The notes under the pieces: model-generated
Told to the model about the DNA's origin: nothing
What the model saw: the letters and a program-made list of their open reading frames with translations, nothing else
The model's database searches: none
In this document: in pieces, positions 31,836 to 43,460 of the stretch
Position numbering within the stretch: position 1 is the first letter of the stretch
Layout: each line of letters begins with the position of its first letter
Made by a program: the position numbers and the translations under genes
Source: Siphonodentalium dalli
Lineage: Eukaryota > Mollusca > Scaphopoda > Gadilida > Siphonodentaliidae
NCBI GenBank assembly: GCA_032622095.1
Contig: CP136066.1
Location: forward strand, 113,979,319-114,043,318
Direction of reading: 5' to 3'
DNA: 64,000 nt

Positions 31836-32165
31836 GGTCGCCTCGCATATATAAGAGAATGCATTGGCTTAACACATTAAAAATTATAAAATTGTTAAAG
31901 AATGTAAGAAAAAATGGTAAAAAGTGTTAAAAAAAGATTTTTTTTAGGCCAATGCATTCTCTTATATATGCGAGGCGACCTATGGTCGACTCGCATATAT
32001 AAGAGAATGCATTGGCACAGGGTATAACTGTAACTATCACAATGTGGTCAAGAAGCCGGTTCCAATGATATCCATATTTGTATGGTTTTATTGAGACAGA
32101 CCGAAGATATTTTAGGCTGTTGAAGCTTTATATGGCCGGTTTTGGCCGGTTTGTTGGGTAAAGGG
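31836..32165. mobile_element. piggyBac-like MITE, left part missing at the gap
   Basis: Nearly identical to 38961-39291. It starts in the loop of the left palindrome at the gap edge. It ends TGTTGGGTAAAGGG followed by TTAA (32166-32169), the piggyBac-type target site and terminal sequence. Confidence 0.8.
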
Positions 32166-32169
32166 TTAA

Positions 32170-34640
32170 GGCACATATTTACGCAGACCTGACAGTGTAA
32201 TAACACATTCAATCTTCTGGGAGTGGGGATAGAGCTAAAAGGTATTACCAATTTGAAGACGAACATATACTCAGGGTTGCAGGCCAATTATAACAAATCA
32301 TGTTTTGCTTTTTATAATGATACTAGTGTATCAAATAACACATTTGGAACAAGATGTCACACGAAAGACACTATCTTGTTTGATTTTGAACTTTGTATTC
32401 ATTTATATCATATAGATTTGAAGTTTTAGAGGGACAGAAATAATTGTCTTGTGAAGTTTTCAACAACAAAATGACGTTCTTTTGATTTTATATGTCTCTT
32501 TTAAATATAACTTTTGATTCTCAACATCTGTTCAGCAAAAAAAAGTGAAAGATTATGTTAAATTAATAGGTTTTGTATCTTTCTGACTGGATGTCAGGAG
32601 CCCTGAATACATCTTTAAAATATCACAATCTTTCAAAACTGTCACCATGATATACTGAAATATCAAGCTAAGAGTCACCGTGATATACTGAAATATCAAG
32701 CGAAGGAGCATTGACCAGTAGGAATGCTAATGTACCAGTATATCCCTCAATATTGCAAATTTACTAGTATAACAGCTATCCCTACAATATTATCTTGCAT
32801 CAAACTCCTATCAACCCTGTTAATTTTCAGGTACCGGTAAGTAATCATCATCTAATTAGGTGGATTGGGGGCAATACATTTTCAGCAGAGGTTTAGACTA
32901 GTTGAGACTAATGCATTCAACAGTGTTTTGTTCGATGAATGCCTCTACTTATTATAAATATACTACTTAACAGGAATTTTCAGTAAAAAAAAGTCCCATG
33001 TTGTGAATAAAATGGGTCAGGCGAGAACATTGATCTGTCATCCAAATAAGTTGAACGAATAGCCCATTCTACATATGCATAATTGCAATGGAATGTTCTA
33101 GTACTATGAACTTGTTCAATACTTTTGCAAGCTTTGTTGAAGTTGAAAGAGACTTCTCAGTCAATGTCTTCTTCAAACTACACAGTTCTATCAAGGCTAA
33201 TTTTCCGACAGATTAAGGCTGCTTTGTGAGTGATTACTAAAATGAAAGTAAAACACTATTTCAATGTTGGCAATACATGTAATGTCAAGTAAAGAATGTT
33301 TAGCATTGATTGAAGGTTCATCTGGGGTGCCTATTGTGATAATATTGAGGTGCTGATACAACAATATAAATATATTTTGGGCTGAGTAACGGTGTGGGTT
33401 TTCACACCATGGTGACGATTAATTGAAATACTGCACAGCCATATTAAAGTGGGGATACAATTTAAATTTTGAAATAAGAGGTTGCACCTTGGGTGCTGGC
33501 ATAACATTAAAAATTAAATTAAAATAAACAAAGGATAATATTCTAAAAGGGAAATTGAAACATAACCAACACTTCATTGAAAGTGTTGTGGCAGTAAATA
33601 TCCATACCAAATTTCATACTGATCCAAAAACTCTTGGTGGAGATTACTCTAGAATGGAAAATGCAGACACCATCTCCTGATGGTGAACCTCCACACTAAA
33701 TTTCATTGAGATCCGATAACCCGTGGCTGGGATACTCAGACGAACAGGCAAAACTATTATTTACTGATAAACAAAGAAAGATAACTCTAGAATGGAAAAT
33801 ATAGACAACAACATTGAGATATCTGCGTACAAAAAAAAAAAGATTTCCCAATAAAAAAAGAAGGATAACACGAGAATGGGAACAACGTCATTGGCCCATC
33901 TTTGGAAGCAAAGCAGTCATGATGGCGAACCTCCATACCAAATTTCATTCAGATACGATAAACCATGGCTGAGATATTTGGAATAAGGTATATTATTCAT
34001 TATCTTTAAAGGTATTAAGATGATAATAACTCTTACTTCATGAAGATTTTTAACAAGGTCATCAAGCTGTATCTTCTTTTTTCTCGCTGAAATGGAAATA
34101 GATCTAGATGAGAAATTAAAAAGGCACCATTAAAATTTTTGCGAAAACCCTGTGCCAATGCATTCTCGTATATATGTGAGTCTCCAATAGGGAGCCTCGC
34201 ATATATAAGAGAATACTTACACCCACTTCATTTTCTATAGTAAATTGCCGTTGAGTTTATCAAAGCTAATGTAATTATATCGGATAATTACATTAGGTCG
34301 AGATTTTATCAGTGCAACAAAAACGACCCAAAAGTACTTGCGCGCAATGATATTTGTAGTCCGTTGCATAGTAACTAAGGACGCTATTTTATTCGCACTC
34401 GCTTCGCAGTACACATTTTTTTTCCCGAACACTATGAAAGCCAATAAAAGAATAATAAATAACTATCCAAATAAAGACAATGCCCCAATATAATAAACAT
34501 TCCCAAGCTGTTTACAGAGTGTAAATTTGGTCGTATTTGCGCCGTTTCGTTACGAAATGCATGACTAAACATGCACAACTTTTTAGTTTTCGTTTCATTT
34601 ATAATTTTATTTACATTTTCCCAGCAGGCACCACTTGTCA
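32170..34640. other. Non-coding sequence with scattered repeat scraps
   Basis: No supported gene. 'ACACCGTGATATACTGAAATATCAAGC'-like phrases are duplicated in tandem near 32645-32705. Single copies of the CCAAATTTCAT...GATCCGAT core are at about 33608, 33697 and 33938. A lone copy of the piggyBac-MITE palindrome (CCAATGCATTCTCGTATATA) is at 34154-34217. A perfect 13-bp inverted repeat CTAATGTAATTAT/ATAATTACATTAG is at 34266-34296. Confidence 0.5.
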
Positions 34641-34650
34641 TTTTGTAAGA

Positions 34651-34777
34651 CCACAGGAGTGTGGAACTTGATTAATAATTGCATTAATTAGCCTAATTAC
34701 CATTTTTTTGGCCATAATGCTGGGCCAAAAAAAATGCTAATTAAGGCAGTTATTGATCAAGTTCCAAGCTCCTGTGG
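34651..34777. mobile_element. 127-bp foldback MITE with 5-bp target duplication
   Basis: Arms CCACAGGAGTGTGGAACTTG and the inverse CAAGTTCCAAGCTCCTGTGG extend inward to about 45 bp each, with a short loop containing GGCCATAATGCTGGGCC. It is flanked by TAAGA on both sides (34646-34650, 34778-34782). No coding capacity. The superfamily is uncertain. Confidence 0.75.
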
Positions 34778-34782
34778 TAAGA

Positions 34783-35739
34783 GTATTAAATTTAGTGGTT
34801 ATATATTCTGGGCACTACAATTTATATTATAATTTATAGGATGAAATTTTTAATTACTGTTTACAGATGTCCCCAAACATTGTACCAGTCCCGTGAGAAA
34901 ACTGCAACATATTTTTTCCCTTCGTCTCAGTGTAACGATATGTTACAAAGTGTTTCATGATTTCTGAGATTCCACAGAGACTGGCCCTACGTACAAACTG
35001 AAACTTACAAAGTCCCCGTAAAAAAAATGCAGCATTCAATGTTTCTTCACCTCCTTTTATTGTAGCAATACGTAGCAAAGTGTTATGAGGCGTTACCGGT
35101 ACCCGCAGGATATTTCTTCTACTCGTCTCAGTGTACCGATATGTTACAAAGTGTTACAAAGTCAAAGGTTTACGTGTCTGCATTATCTGGACACAAGCGA
35201 TTTAATAATCACTTTAAATTTTACAAAATATATTAGTTTTTGAAAAATAATCATCTTAAAATTCCTTAAATGCCATGATGATTTAATTCTTCTGAAAACT
35301 TGTTTCTCGGTAAAATCACAATGACACAAAATGACTGTGCGAAGAATCGAAAATTGAAAAGTATTTGGCTCACTGCCGATAGATAGGAGGATTCCTGTAA
35401 GAAAATGCTCACTAAACTTTTTGATTATTGCATGTTCATGATTCCCAGTTGACATGGAGACTAACTGTATATTTTCCTCTTCCAAAATTCTGCTAATAAT
35501 GTTTAATTTTGATCAAAAGTTTATTAATGTTTTGTTTCGTCCTTGACATACGTTCGGGAAAAACACACTCGATTTGCAGATCTGCAGATCGATCGATATT
35601 ATTCGGACGGGAATGCAGTGAGTTGTTTTCGGCTCAAGTCTTGTCTGTTATTCGAGAACATATAGTTCCATGTTTCAATCGTATTTTAAGGGCGAATATG
35701 TCTTTAAAATCAATATTTAACAATCGATGGCATAATTAT
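34783..35739. other. Non-coding sequence
   Basis: 'TCTCAGTGTAACGATATGTTACAAAGTG'-like phrases are repeated near 34925 and 35125. ORFs on either strand show no domain. Confidence 0.45.
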
Positions 35740-35890
35740 AAGGAATAATCTCGGTTTCCTAATGTAATTACACAGTCTAAAGGCATATGCCGAATCACAA
35801 ACTCTTTAATCGCTTCGCGATTTATAGGTTTGTGATTCGGCATTTGCCTTTAGACTGTGTAATTACATTAGGAAACCGAGATTATTCCTT
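35740..35890. repeat. Near-perfect 63-bp-arm palindrome
   Basis: The left arm 35740-35802 and right arm 35828-35890 are reverse complements with a single mismatch (GGCATATGCC against GGCAAATGCC on the same strand). The 25-nt loop contains its own small hairpin AATCGC/GCGATT. No target duplication is evident. Confidence 0.95.
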
Positions 35891-35915
35891 AAATACATTG
35901 GCCAAACAATATTTA

Positions 35916-36013
35916 CCTTTACAGTGTAAGCCAGTGCATTATCGCATATATAATATAATGCACTGGCACAGGGTCTTTAATGCTGAACCAGCGCAACTCC
36001 CACTGTGAAAGGG
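35916..36013. mobile_element. Small piggyBac-like MITE
   Basis: Starts CCTTTACAGTG after TTTA (a mutated TTAA), and ends CACTGTGAAAGGG before TTAA. It contains the palindrome GCCAGTGCATTATCGC...ATAATGCACTGGC, similar in style to the larger piggyBac-like MITEs. Confidence 0.55.
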
Positions 36014-36017
36014 TTAA

Positions 36018-37130
36018 AGATGAGTATTTGTCTAACTTGGATCTAATGAAGTGAAGTGGCACTCAATTGAAGATAGTGTCCCTGTTTGAGACTGAAAGCC
36101 TGAAATGCTTGCATGGAATGTCACCACAGTTGATGGTAACATGCGTGTTCCAGTGCAATTATTGCCCCATATATTGAAACATAATGTTTATTGTGTGCAA
36201 TACCAGTAGTGAATCATTAATTTATACTAGAGTGTTGAGTACATGTATGTAGAATTTTGTCCTCAAGCTAAAATGAATTGAAACCCTTGATTTGATGAAA
36301 TGGTGAATGAATATTTTATTTTACTATCAAGAGCAATGCTGGGTAGAAGATTGGTGGTATTATACTTTTGCCGATGGAGAATAAAACATCTTGTTGCAAA
36401 AAAACTTAAGGACATATTACGGACTTGTTCGGGTGTGTGAAATTTATAAGTTAGTACCCGGGCGCTATGCCAACCTGGGGAATGTAGTATTCTACTAACA
36501 TCGCAGAAATTTTCAAAGAAATCGACCATACCACTCCATAGAAAACATCGTCTGAAATACGCTCAATTCTAAATATTTACATCTCGATTCAGGACACAAC
36601 TATCAGCGATTTATTATAAGCTAACACAAATGATTTCGCCAACGAGAGTCTTTGCATCTAATTAATATATAATAATGATGGCGCGTGTTTTCAATTTGGG
36701 TCAATATTCGTAAAAAATAACTACTTTGAGCAAGATTATTCTCAATTTCTATTTGATGACCCTAACGGAGTGTTTCACATCACTTTATCTCTATTCTAAT
36801 TTGCTTTATATTGACCCAATATCGAGTCTGTAGGAATTTAATATCAGGATATTTTTTTAGCAAGGTTTGGGAAATTCTCACAGAAATATGCATGTTATGA
36901 TGTAGTGGACAGAATTTCTTTAAAAATTCTTTCAATATTTTTACACAAATGAGAAAGATGACAAAACTTCTATTTAAAACAAAATGTATTCCTTGATATG
37001 TATCAAGTTTAAAAGCATGTGATATTTATATCTATATTTACGGATGTCTGTCTGTGTTCTAAAGAAATTAACAGGGGCTATCTAGATAGCTCCAATGGGG
37101 TCTAACAGATGTAACTTTTTTAAGTTGACA
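36018..37130. other. Non-coding sequence
   Basis: AT-rich; no gene, repeat or structure that I can support. Confidence 0.5.
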
Positions 37131-37890
37131 ACTTGACAGTTGGTGTCATGGACAGAAAAAAGGGGTGGGGCAACAAAATTGATCACCTGTTTTGTCGCCG
37201 ATTTCCAACAAACTTGTATATATCTCCATTATATGCTAAGTCTAATGGTGTGGGTTAAAGATGTCAAAAGTGGCAACATTCGTGACAGGAAAAGGGGAGG
37301 GGATCGAGGGGCACCAAAATTTATAAATATATTTTAGTGCAGATTTCCAACAAACTGATACATATTCTTCTCCATGATATGTGGAATTTAATTGTTTAAA
37401 CGTGTATAGACATTACATTGGTGCTGTTTGGGTCAGGGATGGGGAGGAGCACTAAATTTGATCAGAATGTGTTTAGTTGTGATATCCACCAAACTTAGTC
37501 ATCTCCATGATATGAGGATACTAATTGTGCTCTTTAAAGATATCAAAAGTGACAACCTCAATTCAGAGATGGGGGAGGAGAGGGGCACCAAAATTGACAA
37601 ATTAATTTTAGCGCAGATTTCCACCAAATTTCCCCCACATATTCTTATCTATGATACACGGAATCTAATCATGTGGTTTAAAGACACCACATTGCTGTCG
37701 TTTGCATGTGGGTCAGGGATCTGGAAGGGCACTACATTTGATGATTGATCAGAATGTGTTTAGTCACCCGATGTCCACAAAACTTAGATACCGGTATAGT
37801 CATCTCCATGATCTGAAGAGTCTAAGTTGCGCCACTGGAGTCAGGGATGGGGAGAGGAGGGGCACCAAAAAAAATAGTTTTTTTAAATCT
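37130..37890 (+). repeat. Diverged tandem repeat with 'CACCAAAATTGAC' phrases
   Basis: About five units of roughly 115-190 bp contain GGGGAGGGGCACCAAAATT-like, 'GATTTCCACCAAACTT' and 'ATCTCCATGATATG' phrases, at about 37160, 37305, 37440, 37575 and 37735. ORFs in this stretch are repeat shadows. Confidence 0.7.
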
Positions 37891-38488
37891 TGCGATAAAC
37901 CTGTGAGACCGAGACTGTTAATGAGTGGGTAATTGCTTCTCATATTAGCGGCGTTATGAAAACAGTGTCAAACCTAGTGACCCATTTTCAACTACCTGGA
38001 AGCTTGAACAGTTGGTTAAAACAGTTAACCATACGATGAGCATCTTAGAGCATATACAGCACGCATTCCACTCAGATTATTGTGATTTCTGTTGTGTGAA
38101 TATTTATGCGAATCGATTCACATCGAAATATAAGCCTGCTGTTGCATGGAATTACTCCAGTGCACTAGCTTCAGCCATCATTCATAAAGGAAACTTAGAT
38201 TACTGCCTTGACATGTAGCATCTTCCTGGATGTATGACACTATCCTTTGTGTGGAGTCAGTTTTAGGGTTTTCGTGACACATGTACCAGTATTCTCCGTA
38301 CAATTAACATGATCAACAGTCCAGCATCTGATGTCTTGACATGATCCAGCAGTGGAGAGGTTAAAGACACAGTGGTTTTTTAAGTCCATTCCGTTTGGAA
38401 TCAATGGATGTCTGTCATACATGGATTAGGCCTAACATGTGTCTAATTATTGTCTAAATGCTGCTAACTCATAACAATAATGACTTAC
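37891..38488. other. Non-coding sequence between the repeat and a candidate exon
   Basis: Two unassigned ORFs (38012-38218 plus, 38240-38422 minus). The minus ORF is Cys-rich, with an acceptor-like TGTATGACAG near its start, and might be a following exon of the candidate gene at 38489-38629, but I cannot support this. Confidence 0.3.
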
Positions 38489-38629
38489 ATGGTCTTCTTA
38501 GTTCTCTTAGAGCATTGGGCGAATTAATGTCCCACAAGACATCCTGGTTTTCATCAAAATGCTGAGAAAGTATCAACTCATCTTTATTCACAGGTTTTTT
38601 GGGTGTCTTAGTTTTTTCTTTCTTCAGTT
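38489..38629 (-). CDS. Candidate host exon with 'QDVLWDINSPNALRELRR'
   Basis: On the minus strand a 141-bp open segment is bounded by a good acceptor (TTTTATTTTTTAG) and a good donor (CCAT followed by GTAAGT). It encodes a Lys-rich start (LKKEKTKTPKKPVNKDELIL) followed by SQHFDENQDVLWDINSP. The DVLWDxNSP block resembles the 'xxFWDxxSPT' ATR-activating segment of ETAA1 proteins as I remember it, but one short motif is weak evidence. No partner exons are identified. It could equally be an unrelated gene or a chance splice frame. Confidence 0.3.
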
Positions 38630-38764
38630 CTAAAAAATAAAACATGTGTTCATTCAACATTGTAATTTGCTTAGTAACTTAAGATGTATAACAGATATAT
38701 GAGATATGACGACCTGTGTACCATGTTATCTCCCCCTGGATATCTTATCCCCTCCCATGACAAA

Positions 38765-39700
38765 CTAGAGATGGGCTTGTACCAGATGGGACTAAGTAAT
38801 ACCCCCCATATTCAAAATTTTATTTGAGTGAAGTAGCCATTACCATATATTGGGCACTGAAATTATGTCAACAGGTATCCCTAACCCTAAACCCCTTAAC
38901 CCTTTACCCAACAGAAGGGCCCTGTGTCAATGCATTCTCTTATATATGCGAGTCGACCATAGGTCGCCTCGCATATATAAGAGAATGCATTGGCTTAATA
39001 CATTAAAAATTATAAAATTGTTAAAGAATGTAAGAAAAAATGGTAAAAAGTGTTAAAAAAAGATTTTGTTTAGGCCAATGCATTCTCTTATATATGCGAG
39101 GCGACCTATGGTCGACTCGCATATATAAGAGAATGCATTGGCACAGGGCATAACTGTAACTATCACAATGTGGTCAAGGAGCCGGGTCCAATGATATCCA
39201 TATATGTATGGTTCTATTGAGACAGACCGAAGATATTTTAGGCTGTTGAAGCTTTATTTGGCCGGTTTTGGCCGGTTTGTTGGGTAAAGGGTTAACCCTA
39301 ACCCCTAACCCTAATCATAACTCCACAAAAAAAAGTCAACAGGTATCCCTAACCCAAAACCCCCTAACCCCTAATCATAACTCCACAAAAAAAAGTCAGA
39401 CAGACATCATAATCGCAGGTGCACAGGTTCCCATGGTACTAAATATCAGTGCCAAGATTAAAAAACATTGACCTAAAAATATAGAAATAAAAGCTTGGAA
39501 AAAATTATGCATGTTGCAAAAAAATTTATAAGTCGAAAAAGGGAAATAACCCCACCAAAAAATTATGGACAGTCGTCATAATCGCAGGTGCACAGGTTCC
39601 CATGGTGGTTGATATCTGTGCCAAATTTCATGGAAATTTATCAAAAAACGACTGAGAAAAACTCTGGACAAATTTGTGTCAAATTTACTATATTAACATG
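38765..39700 (+). mobile_element. Pearl-like element interrupted by a piggyBac-like MITE
   Basis: Begins ACTAGAGATGGGCTTGTACC and AATACCCCCCA, and later carries CATCATAATCGCAGGTGCAC and GTTCCCATGGTACTAAATA, matching the element at 30541-31347. The MITE at 38900-39291 sits inside it. Around the insertion lie degenerate CCCTAACCC telomere-like runs (38880-38895, 39295-39316, 39347-39370). Confidence 0.55.
38900..39291. mobile_element. piggyBac-like MITE made of two inverted palindromes
   Basis: Perfect 14-bp terminal inverted repeats CCCTTTACCCAACA are flanked by TTAA on both sides (38896-38899, 39292-39295). Inside are two long hairpins (38927-38994 and 39073-39142), each with arms CAATGCATTCTCTTATATA / TATATAAGAGAATGCATTG. 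The second hairpin is itself an inverted copy of the first. 392 bp, no coding capacity. Confidence 0.88.
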
Positions 39701-42229
39701 AGGTTATAGAATTTGTTTTTTCGCTCGCGTAAACCACGTGTACCGGCGGGCTACAGTGAAATATAACGAAACCTAAAATGAAATATCGTATTTCACTGTG
39801 GCTTCTAAGAGATACATACCAAGATCTACATTTCGGTAAATTTCCGCTGTTCTATAGCATATAGTAAAATATCTTATGTTATCTTGTCATTATTATTATT
39901 AGTTTTATCTCATATATATTTTGAAGACCTCTGTCTGTATGTATGTTTGTTTGTTTGTTTGTTTGTCTGTCTGTCTGTCATTAATACAAATCTACGATTC
40001 TCGACCGATCGGGACGAAACTTGGTACGTGTGTGTAGTTTGACCAGGCGGTGAACGTTGTCGTATTGGCGAGCCCGTGCGGCGCCCGCTTCGCGCATGCG
40101 CAGACGAGATCTCGGAAACGGGTGGAGCTATCGACTTGAAATTTGCTATGTGAATGTATCTTGCCCCGGATACGAATTTTATCGGGTCGCCGAGCCCATG
40201 CGACGCCAGCTTCGCGCATGCGCAGACCAGATCTCGGAAACGGGTAGAGCTATCGACTTGAAATTTCGGGCTAGGTAGAGCTATCGACTTGAAATTTGGT
40301 TTTTGAATAGCCCGGACAACGTCGGGCTCATCGGCTAGTCTACTATATATTTTGAGGACTACGTATATATATGTATGTATATATATAGTCGCTATAGACT
40401 CGAAAACGGATGGACAGATTGAGCTCAAACTTCTTATCTAAGGGTAAAAATGGAGAAGCTCTGAGCACTCATTCTCCACTCCCAATCATCAAAACACTGC
40501 GGGGGTTATGGCAGTCACGCTCTTTATATTGACCAAATTTGGGCGTTGTTAACCGAGTAACGCTCTTTATTGTCATCGGCGTTGCTAAACGGTCACCTAT
40601 GCGTACGAATGCGGATGAAACTACGGATGCAAAACGCACCGGAACCGGAATACATTTATCTTGATTAAAAAGGCAGAATTAACTCATTGGAAAACAACAA
40701 ATGCGTGTCGTGGGATTCTTATGTCTGTCGTTCCTAATAACGGGGGATATTTTCATCGAATCATACCTCTTTTAGAGACGGGGGAGAATTTCATCGGGTC
40801 AGTTTTTCCGCCCTAGGGACGGGTACCATCATTTCTCTTGATTAAAAAGGCAGAATTAACTCATAGAAAAACAAAAAATTAAATTAAAACAAAAAATGCG
40901 TGTTGTGTGATTCTTATGTCCGTCGTTCCTAGGAAGGGGGGAGATTTTCATCGGGTCAGTTTTTCCGCCCGATGTACCGTAAATCATACCTCTTTTAGGG
41001 ACGGGTACCATCATTTCTCTTGATTAAAAAGGCAGAATTATCTCATTGTAAAACAAAAAATTAAAAAAGGCAGAATTAAAAACAAAAATAATTTTAAAAA
41101 TGTCATGTTTCTGACAAACCACGCCAGTGGTGGGCTAACCTGCTAGTCTTCTATCTCTCCTATATATTTTGATACAATCTGTATTCGAGAGATAACCCAC
41201 ATCATCCTGACCTCAATGATATGATCGTGAATGAGTATTGATATACCCCACTAAACTTTGACAAACACCAGTAATGGTGTGTAGATAATTTACATATCTC
41301 TCCTATATATTTTGATACAATCTATCTAATTTACATATCTCTCTTATATATTTTGATACAATCTATCTGTTTGTCTGTTTGTCATTTATACAAATCTACG
41401 ATTCTCCACCGATCGAGACCAAACTTCCTATCTAGGGGTAAAATCCCACGGACACGGTCGTTGTCGTATTGGCGACCCCGTGCAACGCCCGTGCAGCGCA
41501 TGCGCAGACGAGATCTCGGAAACGGGTGGAGCTATCGACTTGAAATTTGCTATGTGAATGTATCTTGCCCCGGATACGAATTTTGTCGGGTCGCTGAGCC
41601 CGTGCGACGCCAGCTTCGCGCATGCGCAGACCAGATCTCGGAAACGGGTGGAGCTATCGACTTGAAATTAGTTTTTTGAATAGCTATCGACTTGAAATTT
41701 GGTTTTTGAATAGCCCGGACAACGTCGGGCTCATCGGCTAGTCTCATATATATTTTGAAGACCTCTGTCTGTTTGTTTGTATGTTTGTCTGTGTGTTTGT
41801 CATTTATACAAATCTACGATTCTCGACCGATCGGGACCAAACTTGGTACGTGTGTGTAGTTTGACCAGGCGGTGGACGTTGTCGTATTGGCGAGCCCGTG
41901 CGGCGCCCGTTTCGCGCATGCGCAGACGATATCTCGGAAACGGGTGGAGCTATCGACTTGAAATTTGGTATGTGAATGTATATTGCCCCGGATACAAATT
42001 TTATCGGGTCGCCGAGCCCGTGCGATGCCAGCTTCGCGCATGCGCAGACCAGATCTCGGAAACGGGTAGAGCTATCGACTTGAAATTTGGTTTTTGAATA
42101 GCCCGGACAACGTCGGGCTGGGTAGAGCTATCGACTTGAAATTTGGTTTTTGAATAGCCCGGACAACGTCGGGCTCATCTGCTAGTCTATTATATATTTT
42201 GGAAGATCTGTGTGTGTGTTCGCGATGTT

Positions 42230-42850
42230 CGCATATTAATTTGTCCGTGCGACGTGACCTTGAAATCTGGTCATTTCAAGGTCAAACGCCCGAATATCAC
42301 GGGATTTCGATGAAACTTGGTATGTGGGGGTATTTTCGGCCGAGAAGTGGCTTAGGCCTATTAATTTGCCCGTGCGACGTGACCTTGACATCGGGTCATT
42401 TCAACTTTTCAAGGTCAAACGCCTGAATATCACGGGATTTCGATGAAACTTGGTATGTGGGGGTACCTTCGTATGGGCAGTCTCATAATCATATTCATTT
42501 GCCCATGCGACGTGACCTTGACCTTGAAATCGGGTCAATTCAAGGTCAAATCGCCAATTTTGATGGGATTTCGACGAAATTTTATACACAGGGTTTACTT
42601 TTGTCCACTGAGTGTTTTCGACGGGTCAAATTGTGACCCCGACCTGACCTTGACCTTCAAAATAATCAATTCAAGGTCAAATCGGGTAAAATCGGGTAAA
42701 ACCGGATGGATTTCATTTTCGACGGGCCCGTTTGTCGGGTACTTTTGTCCGGGCAGTGTTTTGGACTGTCAAATCGTGACCCCACTTGACCTTGACCTTC
42801 AAAATGTACAATTCAAGGTCAAAGCCCGGACGAAGTCGGGTCACCTTCTA
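42230..42850 (+). repeat. Internal 'GTGACCTTGACCTT' repeats of Helitron-like unit 5
   Basis: Four diverged subunits contain TTTGCCCGTGCGACGTGACC-like, 'TTTCAAGGTCAAACGCC' and 'GGGATTTCGATGAAACTTGG' phrases. ORFs spanning 42199-42925 are shadows. Confidence 0.65.
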
Positions 42851-43139
42851 GTACTATATATTTTGAGACTTCCGTATATATATATGTGTGTGTGTGTGTA
42901 CTTCATAGAATCGAAAACACGTTGACGGATCGAGCTCAAATTTTGTATATAAGTGTAAAATCCCACGGACACCGCCGTGGTCGCGTTTTGGAGAAGCTCA
43001 GAGCACTGTTTCTCCCTTCCCAATCATCAAAATCACCGCAATCGGCACTTCGGGGTTAATAGCGTTGATATATAAAGAGTGTTCGTTTTCCGCAGTGTCT
43101 ATATAAAGAGCGTCGTTTTCACTATCTACTTATCTGTAT

Positions 43140-43460
43140 GACGGGAGTCTGATTGTAGCCTGTCGCTCGAAATATTATGCAGAGAGATTTCACGACGGGA
43201 AGCATTTGTTTTCAATTCAATGCAATGTTATCGCTCGAAATATTATGCAGAGAGATTTCACAACATTAGGACGGGTACGGCAGACTCAAAATATTATGCA
43301 GAGAGATTTCCTGACGGGAAGCGTTTGTTTTCAATTCAATGCAATGTTATCGTAGAGAGATTTCACGACGGGAAGTGTTTGTTTTCAATTCAATGCAATG
43401 TTATCGCTCGAAATATTATGCAGAGAGATTTCACGACATTAGGACGGGTACGGGCAGGTT
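43140..43460 (+). repeat. Short tandem repeat 'CGCTCGAAATATTATGCAG' inside unit 6
   Basis: CGAAATATTATGCAGAGAGA or close variants recur at about 43168, 43234, 43290 and 43408, with GACGGGAAGYGTTTGTTTTC between them. The 80-codon ORF 43220-43462 is a product of the repeat. Confidence 0.75.

Noticed and set aside
42199-42925. Plus-strand ORFs of 75 and 160 codons
   Set aside because: They run through the GTGACCTTGACC-type internal repeats of a Helitron-like unit and have no independent support.
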